5,305 bases of DNA from Bacteroidota bacterium (GTDB lineage: Bacteria; Bacteroidota; Bacteroidia; Bacteroidales; WCHB1-69): assembly GCA_023459435.1 (NCBI GenBank), contig JAEWUL010000197.1:1-5305 (forward strand), read 5' to 3'. Numbering within the stretch: the first letter of the stretch is position 1; each line of letters begins with the position of its first letter. Shown here piece by piece: positions 1-5,170 of this stretch. Made by a program: the position numbers and the translations under genes. A model generated the notes under the pieces. That model worked only from the letters and a program-made list of their open reading frames with translations. It was not told the DNA's origin and searched no databases.

Positions 1-22
1 ACCTTTTTGTTGTTGTGTTTTG

Positions 23-68
23 CCTTCATGTTTTTAGTATTGCTACTGCAAATATGAAGGTTTTTTTT
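23..68 (+). terminator. Strong Rho-independent terminator of an upstream plus-strand gene
   Basis: The arms at 23-33 and 50-60 pair over 11 positions (CCTTCAT with ATGAAGG, a G-T wobble, then TTT with AAA). After one mismatch, 35-39 pairs with 44-48 around the four-base loop TTGC. Eight T residues follow directly at 61-68. This is a classic intrinsic terminator for plus-strand transcription. The minus strand has no T-run after the hairpin, so it would not serve hydG. It implies that a rightward gene whose body lies outside the window ends just before position 1. Confidence 0.85.
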
Positions 69-189
69 ATTAACAACTGGTGATTCTTAGTTGCGAAAAT
101 TTGATGATGCAAAGTTACTGATTACATACGACTATGCAGTCACACGCCGGTACAGTGCGGACTTGTAGGCGGAGACCGACCCTTTGGCG

Positions 190-203
190 AGCGACGCGTC
201 GCT
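190..203. repeat. 14-bp perfect palindrome in GC-rich island
   Basis: AGCGACGCGTCGCT is its own reverse complement. It sits inside the 60% G+C island at 131-210. No T-run follows on either strand, so it is not an intrinsic terminator. It could be a protein binding site, the tip of a folded RNA, or part of a dispersed repeat. No neighbouring gene start is close enough to suggest an operator. Confidence 0.6.
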
Positions 204-266
204 TATTCCTTGAGTTGTGGATTGAATTAAGCGAAGACAAAGGGGAATGCCCAAATCTTTAATGTG

Positions 267-290
267 CAAAATAATAAGAAGATTATTTTG
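267..290. repeat. Perfect 9-bp inverted repeat (hairpin)
   Basis: CAAAATAAT at 267-275 is followed by the six-base spacer AAGAAG and the exact complement ATTATTTTG at 282-290. Either strand could form the hairpin. Neither strand has a terminal T-run outside the stem, so terminator function is doubtful. It lies about 180 bases beyond the hydG stop codon and could protect or end a 3' tail, but that is inference. Confidence 0.5.
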
Positions 291-416
291 GTTGGAAATA
301 CTTGAAAGTTATTCTTATAAAAGTAGGGCGCTGTTTAGATGTGAAAATTACATTCATCAAATGTGCTTCAATGTAAGGAAGTTAGATGAATTTTTAACCG
401 TTATTTAATAGAATAT

Positions 417-442
417 AAAAACTGGGCATTCTTGTGAAATGC
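417..442 (-). terminator. Weak candidate terminator after hydG
   Basis: Read on the minus strand, GCATT (442-438) and AATGC (430-426) can pair around a seven-base loop. CCAG comes next, then five T residues at 421-417. The stem is short and the T-run is displaced by four bases, so the call is tentative. It begins about 30 bases past the hydG stop. On the plus strand the same bases lie upstream of nine T residues at 451-459, so it might act weakly in both directions. Confidence 0.25.
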
Positions 443-472
443 ACAGCGTATTTTTTTTTAAATTCATCATTT

Positions 473-1879
473 TTAAAAATAACAATCCCTCTTCCCGCTT
501 TCAATCTCTTTCAATTCGGATTTTACGGTATCTGTTCTTTTCGAAGATGGAAGTTCTTCAACCATCTTTTTAATGAGCGCTAACCCTTTTTCGCGAGTCT
601 CTGGACTGGCAAAATCGTAAAGATACTCTTTGAATGAGAACATGGCATTGGGTAAACAATATTGCTTGATCAGACCAGGTTTTGCCAGATCCATGAAATC
701 AGCACCTACTCGGCCATGTCGATAACATCCTGTACAGAATGAAGGAATATAGCCACTATCAATCATTCCTGAAATCACTTCTTCTAATGAACGGTGATCT
801 CCTAAAGCAAACTGACTTCCCGATTTATCTGCAACATGACTATATGCACCGGGATTGGTTCTGGACCCTGCTGAGATCTGACTAATTCCGTAATTAAAAA
901 GTTCTGTTCTGAGTTCATCACTTTCACGTGTACTTAATATAATACCTGTATAGGGAAGCGCAATTCTGATAATAGCAATAATCTTTTTAAAATCATCATC
1001 ACTTACTTTATGTGGAATATTTTCAGGTAGCGGAGCCCCTTCAGCGGGTTCAATACGAGGAAAACTAATGGTATGTGGTCCACATCCAAATGATTTTTCT
1101 AAATCATTGGCATGTTCCATCAATGCCAGAATCTCAAATCGATAGTCTGCTAATCCAAATAAAACACCCAGACCAACATCCACAACGCCACCCTCCATCG
1201 CACGGTGCATCACATTTAAGCGGTATAAATAATCACTTTTTGGGGTATCTTCTGGATGGTATTCTTTGTACAATTCAGAATCGTAGGTTTCCTGAAAACA
1301 CACATAAGTTCCAATTTTCTCTTCATGAAGTTTTTGAAAATCTTCCACATCCATTGGGGCTAACTCCACGTTGATCCTGCGAATATTGTCTTTCCCCATC
1401 TGTACAGAATAAACTCTTCTAATAGCCTGACAGATATAATCAATATTATTTTTAGGCGTTTCACCACATATTAAAAGGAGTCTTTTATGACCATCTTTAA
1501 GAAGGATACGGGTTTCCTGTTCAATCTCATCCATATTCAGAACTTTCCGTGTCAGATTTTTGTTGGCTCTTCTAAATGCACAATAGGTACAGTTATTGAC
1601 ACAAACATTTCCAGTGTATAAAGGAGCAAAGATCACAAGTCTCTTGCCATAAATCTCCTCTTTCACATATTTGGCCACATCCATGATTTTATATATATCA
1701 TCATGGTTTTTTACTCTTAATAAAGCGGCAACTTCCTCTAAGTTAAGTCCTTTTAAATCTTTTGCTTTGTTTAAAATGGTTTCCAGTTCTTGTGATGTAG
1801 GCTCAGTACCTTCTACTAAAGCATACAATTTATCGCGATCAATATTGAAGGGATGATTTAATATACGTTTACTTTTCAT
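473..1879 (-). CDS. hydG: [FeFe]-hydrogenase maturase HydG, radical SAM
   Basis: HydG is a cytoplasmic radical-SAM tyrosine lyase. It cleaves tyrosine to p-cresol and makes the CO and CN- ligands delivered as an iron-carbonyl-cyanide unit for the hydrogenase H-cluster. Numbered from the ATG at 1877-1879, the product has 468 residues, close to the family length. The SAM-cluster motif C-x3-C-x2-C is CVNNCTYC at residues 93-100. The C-terminal motif C-x2-C-x22-C (residues 382, 385 and 408, beginning FCTGCYRHGR) binds the auxiliary cluster; it separates HydG from its relative ThiH. An in-frame TTG at 1907-1909 would add ten hydrophobic residues, but it lies inside a -7 promoter element, so I chose the ATG. 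There is no Shine-Dalgarno sequence, as is usual in Bacteroidota. The gene stands alone: no hydE, hydF or hydrogenase gene is visible, so those partners must be elsewhere if the pathway works. Confidence 0.95.
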   Translation of the reverse strand: MKSKRILNHPFNIDRDKLYALVEGTEPTSQELETILNKAKDLKGLNLEEVAALLRVKNHDDIYKIMDVAKYVKEEIYGKRLVIFAPLYTGNVCVNNCTYCAFRRANKNLTRKVLNMDEIEQETRILLKDGHKRLLLICGETPKNNIDYICQAIRRVYSVQMGKDNIRRINVELAPMDVEDFQKLHEEKIGTYVCFQETYDSELYKEYHPEDTPKSDYLYRLNVMHRAMEGGVVDVGLGVLFGLADYRFEILALMEHANDLEKSFGCGPHTISFPRIEPAEGAPLPENIPHKVSDDDFKKIIAIIRIALPYTGIILSTRESDELRTELFNYGISQISAGSRTNPGAYSHVADKSGSQFALGDHRSLEEVISGMIDSGYIPSFCTGCYRHGRVGADFMDLAKPGLIKQYCLPNAMFSFKEYLYDFASPETREKGLALIKKMVEELPSSKRTDTVKSELKEIESGKRDCYF

Positions 1880-1906
1880 GACGGTTATTAATATTTTTAA
1901 CAGCCA

Positions 1907-1914
1907 CAAAAGTA
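1907..1914 (-). promoter_or_regulatory. Bacteroidota-type -7 promoter element for hydG
   Basis: On the minus strand this reads TACTTTTG, an exact match to the Bacteroidota -7 consensus TAnnTTTG. Transcription would start roughly at 1899-1903, giving a leader of about 20-25 bases before the hydG ATG at 1877-1879. I see no TTTG -33 element at the usual distance. The position suggests hydG is transcribed separately from the tRNA upstream, and it argues against the TTG start at 1907-1909. Confidence 0.5.
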
Positions 1915-1963
1915 CGACTTTTTAAATTAAGAATTAGTAATTTTTATTACAAAATAAAAAATG

Positions 1964-2035
1964 TAGCTCCGCCGGGAATCGAACCCGAATTTAAAGTTTA
2001 GGAAACTTTCGTTCTATCCATTGAACTACAGAGCC
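1964..2035 (-). tRNA. tRNA-Arg, anticodon CCU (reads AGG)
   Basis: The minus strand folds into a complete 72-nt cloverleaf. The acceptor is GGCTCTG with CGGAGCT, including wobble pairs at 1-72 and 6-67. The D arm is GTTC/GAAC with an AATGGATA loop. The anticodon stem AAAGT/ACTTT carries the loop TTCCTAA, which puts CCT at 2002-2000. The variable loop has four bases and the T arm carries TTCGATT. The discriminator is A and CCA is not encoded. It begins only 10 nt after the glnA stop, so co-transcription with glnA is likely. A one-mismatch -7 box (TCGATTTG, 2080-2073) inside the glnA end is an alternative promoter. A T-rich tract lies just past the 3' end, without a good hairpin. Confidence 0.95.
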
Positions 2036-2045
2036 GCTATTTCAA

Positions 2046-3551
2046 TTATCCGCAATGAAAATATTGTTGAACCAAATCGATCATTTTGGATGGATTGGCT
2101 TTGATCTCGTCTCTAATTTTTAAATCATTAAAAGACTTCAACTCTTTAATCACATCGTCAATCATTTCTGTTGGGAAAACACCATGTTTTTCGAAAATCG
2201 TACGATGTTTACACAACTCATCAGCAGATTCCCAGCAGGATGCCGGAAGTTGAGCTAGAGAGTCCAGCTTGGCTTTATTTTCAGATTTGTGAATATTCAC
2301 ATCTACGTAAGTTTTATCTGCAAATTTTAAGGCCTCCTGCATTTCGAACCCATGTCTGGCTGCTACGGCTAATCCTGCAATCAAAAGATAAATATCAGCT
2401 GAACCATCCGGACATCTAAATTCAACGGTTTGTTTTTGAGAGAGATCCTCATTAACCGGTTTTTCATTTGGGTTCATGTTGGCTACCATATCGTTTTTGT
2501 GGGTCCAGCCAAGAGGAACTCTGACTAAAACGGAACGGTTTCTGTCACCCCAGCATATGGAAGTGGGTGCCTCCTGATGAGGTACTAATCTGAAATAGGA
2601 GGTAGGGTTCGTGTTGCCAAATGCAGTTAAAGAAGATGCACATGTCATATACCCTGCTATGGCCGTTTTTGCGATGGAGTTTAGCTTCCCTTTTTCAACC
2701 ATTTTATTTACACCATCTTTAACAATTTGTGTATGAATATGTAAACCACTTCCTGCTTTCCCTTCTGTAATTTTTGGAGCAAAAGTTACATCAAATCCGT
2801 ATTGATACGCCAAATTTCTGATGATCCATTTGGCAATGATAAGCTGATCGGCAGCATCAATGGCATCTGTAACCAGAAATTCAATTTCGTTTTGTTCGTA
2901 AATCTTATCACCTAGTGTAAAATTTCCAACTTCTGAGTGCCCATATTTGATTAGCCCACCACTCTTGGCAATCAATAACATACATTCAGTACGGAATTGT
3001 TCAAATTTTGTGAAAGGCATCGATTCATGGTATCCTCTTTGATTAGGAGTCGGGAAACTATTGTCATTATCTCCAATAACATAAAACTCCAGTTCTCCCA
3101 TGGCGCAAAACTCCATTCCTGTGACGTGATTAAACGATTTTAATGCTTTTCTAAGTACAAATTCGGGAGAGTTTTCCATTGGTTTTCCATCTTTATTAAA
3201 GTAAGAACATAAAAAACACAAAGTTGGAATCTCACTGAATGGATCCATAAAAGCAGTACTAAAACGGGGAACTACATATAAATCACTGGATCCGGCATGC
3301 ATAAATGCAGGAAATATGTTAGAACCATCCACACGTTCTCCGGCAGAAAGTACTTGTTCAATATACCCTTTATTGGTTACAACAAAATTTAATGTTTTCA
3401 TTCTGCCATCACCGGCTACGTATCTGAAATTGACCAGTTTGATCTCTTTTTCTTCAATATATTTTAAAATATCAGCCTTTGTAAACTCCTTTGGGTTCTT
3501 TTTCAGAAACTGGACCAACGGGTTCAAGTTCATTGCTATGGTATCTTTCAT
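2046..3551 (-). CDS. glnA: Glutamine synthetase, class I-like, atypical regulatory loop
   Basis: Glutamine synthetase condenses glutamate and ammonia using ATP, the main route of ammonium assimilation in the cytoplasm. The 501-residue product has a beta-grasp N-domain (about 24-110) and a catalytic domain with the expected landmarks. These are the metal-ligand pair E153/E155 in GELEF, E207 in HSEVG followed by E222 in QNEIEF, GSGLHIH at 267-273, HQEAP with E328, the loop GDRNRS with R337 and R339, and VEFRCPD with E377 and R379. The spacing between E207 and E222 is wider than in the enterobacterial enzyme, so there is a small insertion. The NLYDLPPEE loop carrying the adenylylated tyrosine is not recognisable; the region reads VNIHKSENKAK instead, suggesting no adenylylation. 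A second ATG at 3531-3533 would shorten the protein by six residues. The gene lies 45 nt after the lipoprotein gene with no clear promoter between, and 10 nt before the tRNA. Confidence 0.93.
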   Translation of the reverse strand: MKDTIAMNLNPLVQFLKKNPKEFTKADILKYIEEKEIKLVNFRYVAGDGRMKTLNFVVTNKGYIEQVLSAGERVDGSNIFPAFMHAGSSDLYVVPRFSTAFMDPFSEIPTLCFLCSYFNKDGKPMENSPEFVLRKALKSFNHVTGMEFCAMGELEFYVIGDNDNSFPTPNQRGYHESMPFTKFEQFRTECMLLIAKSGGLIKYGHSEVGNFTLGDKIYEQNEIEFLVTDAIDAADQLIIAKWIIRNLAYQYGFDVTFAPKITEGKAGSGLHIHTQIVKDGVNKMVEKGKLNSIAKTAIAGYMTCASSLTAFGNTNPTSYFRLVPHQEAPTSICWGDRNRSVLVRVPLGWTHKNDMVANMNPNEKPVNEDLSQKQTVEFRCPDGSADIYLLIAGLAVAARHGFEMQEALKFADKTYVDVNIHKSENKAKLDSLAQLPASCWESADELCKHRTIFEKHGVFPTEMIDDVIKELKSFNDLKIRDEIKANPSKMIDLVQQYFHCG

Positions 3552-3596
3552 TGTATTTTGTATTTAAATTTTTAAAATAGGATTTTTATAACGTTT

Positions 3597-4571
3597 CTAT
3601 TGGGAAATTATTTTAAAATAGCGCTTAATTTCAATTTTCATTCGATCAAAACTACCAAATGGAACGTTTTTTGGTTCCATATCCTTTTTCAATAATACCA
3701 TTCCTGCTGTGGTATTCTCAATGACTGCAGTTAAATCAACCTCCGTAACATCATTTAGTTTATAATCGCGGATTACTACTTTTTCAAAACCTTGATTGAT
3801 CTCATCAAAAATAATCTCATAATCTTCACAAAAACTTTGTAAAATCGGAATCGTTTCATCCCAGTTACCCGGTTTTTGTCCGGGAAGATAATAAAATATA
3901 ACAGCACTATATTCAGGGATATTGTCACTTTGAATAAACTCAAAACGACTCATATTGTTGATCATATACATTTCATTTACAACAATCGATTTCGAGAATG
4001 AATCAGGATCTTTAGCATACTCCTCTTTAGTGGTAGAACCCACAGAGCGTACCCAATTGTAAGCCTTTTCTGTGGAGAAACTTCCATCCTCATTTCTGAA
4101 TGTTTTCCAAATCTCTGTTTCTAAAATATCTTGATTTTGCAATGCTAAATTGACAGCTACAGGGAGTACATCCAAAATCCTTTGAGTTCCCATCCCGGAT
4201 GTGATTACCAGATAAATAAATTCTCTGGATATAGATTGTAAAAGATAGATCTCCCTCCCCTCCGGCAATCTTTCGATCATCAATACACCCCATTCACGTG
4301 GCAAGGTGTGCTTTATCGTTACTTTCTGCCCCTGATGATGTGTCGCAACATTCAAAAAATCCCGAATAAAATCATCAGAAACAGGATACAAGGGATTGGA
4401 ATCATTCAGATTAGTCTCAATATAAGATCCTATTAATGAAACAGGATACACTACGGGTTCGCTGTTTTCAATTGGATCAGCCTCCTTTTTTGATTTACAA
4501 GACTGAACGAAGAGAAACACCAATAAAAACAGCGATAAAAATGAAAGGAAGTTGAAAAGCTGTTTTTTCAT
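3597..4571 (-). CDS. Putative lipoprotein of unknown function
   Basis: I do not recognise this 324-residue protein. Residues 1-25 form a lipoprotein signal: basic MKK, a hydrophobic stretch rich in Phe and Leu, then V-Q-S-C with Cys25 as the predicted lipidation site. Export and membrane anchoring are therefore inferred. The mature part is soluble-looking, with mixed acidic and basic residues and no further membrane segment. It contains YPVS twice, at 42-45 and 62-65, and a well-structured middle with SGMGTQRILDVLPVAVNLAL (125-144) followed by an aromatic and acidic stretch. The only other cysteine is C248. It has its own promoter-like site upstream and is followed 45 nt later by glnA, so they may be co-transcribed, but that does not by itself imply a role in nitrogen metabolism. 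I considered the DUF4837 lipoprotein family and could not match its features. Confidence 0.8.
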   Translation of the reverse strand: MKKQLFNFLSFLSLFLLVFLFVQSCKSKKEADPIENSEPVVYPVSLIGSYIETNLNDSNPLYPVSDDFIRDFLNVATHHQGQKVTIKHTLPREWGVLMIERLPEGREIYLLQSISREFIYLVITSGMGTQRILDVLPVAVNLALQNQDILETEIWKTFRNEDGSFSTEKAYNWVRSVGSTTKEEYAKDPDSFSKSIVVNEMYMINNMSRFEFIQSDNIPEYSAVIFYYLPGQKPGNWDETIPILQSFCEDYEIIFDEINQGFEKVVIRDYKLNDVTEVDLTAVIENTTAGMVLLKKDMEPKNVPFGSFDRMKIEIKRYFKIISQ

Positions 4572-4597
4572 AATAATGGGAATTTGATCTTATAGTT

Positions 4598-4611
4598 GTT
4601 TGAACTCAAAC
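4598..4611. promoter_or_regulatory. Candidate operator palindrome at lipoprotein promoter
   Basis: GTTTGA and TCAAAC are perfect complementary arms around a two-base centre. The site begins three bases past the -7 box on the minus strand, so it covers the predicted transcription start of the lipoprotein gene. A repressor bound here could block initiation, or the start of the transcript could fold on itself. The arms are only six bases, so chance is possible. Confidence 0.35.
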
Positions 4612-4614
4612 GAG

Positions 4615-4622
4615 CAAAGATA
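4615..4622 (-). promoter_or_regulatory. Bacteroidota-type -7 element for the lipoprotein-glnA unit
   Basis: The minus strand reads TATCTTTG, an exact match to TAnnTTTG, 43 bases before the lipoprotein ATG. No TTTG -33 element is seen at the normal spacing. As there is no comparable box in the 45-nt gap before glnA, this promoter may drive the lipoprotein, glnA and the tRNA-Arg together. Confidence 0.55.
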
Positions 4623-4681
4623 CAAAAAAGATTGATGATATAATAGACTCCTTTTAAATAAACGTTTTCCTGATTTTTTGA

Positions 4682-5170
4682 TCATGAAGGGTTGTTTTTG
4701 TATTGATAAACCAAATGGGAAATTTTTGTCAGATAAATTTGATCAATAGAATCAAAATTATTATAGACCTGGCTATCAACGTCTAAGCATCCAACAATAG
4801 AGCCACTTTGATCTAATAAAGGAACAACAATTTCAGAATTTGATCTGGAGTCACAAGCAATATGGCCAGGGAATTGATGTACATCGGGGACAATTTCAAC
4901 CTCTTTTTTTTGAATGGAACTCCAGCAAACTCCGCTGTTTTTTTTTAGAATTTGGCAAGCTACAGCACCTTGGTATGGTCCAACAATCAGTTCTCCGTCA
5001 ATAAGAAGATAAAAACCAGTCCAGAAAAAGTGATCCATTTTATGATGAAGAATCGCTGCTATTGTAGCCATTCTGGGAATAGGATGCTCTGTTTTTGTCA
5101 ACAAGGATTCTAACTGTTCCAGAACACGTTGATATCTTTTCTCTTTTTTGGAGGATATGTAGGGTTTCAT
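4682..5170 (-). CDS. msrC: Free methionine-(R)-sulfoxide reductase, GAF domain
   Basis: This enzyme (fRMsr, the YebR/MsrC family) reduces free methionine-(R)-sulfoxide to methionine in the cytoplasm, repairing oxidised amino acid with thioredoxin-type reductant. The 162-residue protein is one GAF domain, the normal length. The family signatures are clear: FFWTGFYLL (48-56), GPYQGAVAC (64-72), GVC (80-82), DVHQFPGHIACD (96-107) and SEIVVPL (112-118). The three cysteines C72, C82 and C106 have the same spacing (10 and 24) as the redox cysteines 84, 94 and 118 of the E. coli enzyme. E113, D130 and D132 fit the acidic substrate pocket. The residue after C82 is Trp where Gly is usual. The ATG overlaps the stop of the upstream RapZ-like gene as ATGA, which fixes the start and suggests translational coupling. 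Two A-runs of 9 and 8 bases lie in the coding strand (4946-4938 and 4911-4904). Confidence 0.95.
   Translation of the reverse strand: MKPYISSKKEKRYQRVLEQLESLLTKTEHPIPRMATIAAILHHKMDHFFWTGFYLLIDGELIVGPYQGAVACQILKKNSGVCWSSIQKKEVEIVPDVHQFPGHIACDSRSNSEIVVPLLDQSGSIVGCLDVDSQVYNNFDSIDQIYLTKISHLVYQYKNNPS

Larger units (their letters stand above)
69..472. other. Intergenic region without a recognised gene
   Basis: This stretch separates the plus-strand terminator from the 3' end of hydG. Most of it is AT-rich, about 30% G+C at 241-300, but 131-210 reaches 60% G+C (48 of 80 bases). The island holds a 14-bp palindrome. Around it are further pairing arms: 180-186 with 238-244, and 199-208 with 224-234 with one bulge, so a folded RNA or a degraded repeat is possible. 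A plus-strand frame at 134-262 would encode 42 residues with seven arginines between positions 9 and 23. It has no visible ribosome binding site or recognisable domain, so I do not call it a gene. A weaker inverted repeat pairs 348-354 with 370-376. Confidence 0.6.

Noticed and set aside
168..174. GGCGGAG matching the 3' end of the tRNA-Arg, as a possible integration attachment site
   Set aside because: The match is only seven bases and inverted relative to the tRNA, whereas attachment repeats must be direct. No integrase is visible.
245..431. Inverted pair GAATGCCCA (245-253) and TGGGCATTC (423-431), as ends of a small mobile element
   Set aside because: Nine bases is within reach of chance, there is no flanking target duplication, and the pairing does not extend.
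1075..1374. Plus-strand open frame of 99 codons opposite hydG
   Set aside because: It is antisense to conserved hydG codons, has no recognisable domain and its composition follows the opposite strand.
1671..1856. Plus-strand open frame opposite the hydG N-terminus
   Set aside because: It is a by-product of the coding strand, with no start signal or domain.
473..1879. ThiH (thiamine tyrosine lyase) as identity of the radical-SAM gene
   Set aside because: The C-terminal C-x2-C-x22-C auxiliary cluster motif is present, which marks HydG and is absent in ThiH; no thiamine genes are nearby.
1937..1950. GTAAT-TTTT-ATTAC hairpin as terminator between the tRNA and hydG
   Set aside because: The stem is five AT-rich pairs and no T-run follows on the minus strand.
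2171..2419. Plus-strand open frame opposite the glnA 3' part
   Set aside because: It is antisense to conserved glutamine synthetase motifs and has no independent support.
3316..3567. Plus-strand open frame opposite the glnA start
   Set aside because: It mirrors glnA codons and overlaps the glnA-lipoprotein gap without a start signal.
4090..4293. Second minus-strand frame inside the lipoprotein gene
   Set aside because: It lies wholly within a convincing longer gene in another frame and shows no domain.
4938..4946. A-AAA-AAC in msrC as a programmed frameshift site
   Set aside because: The zero frame continues through all conserved motifs to the normal family length, and no downstream structure or alternative product is apparent.
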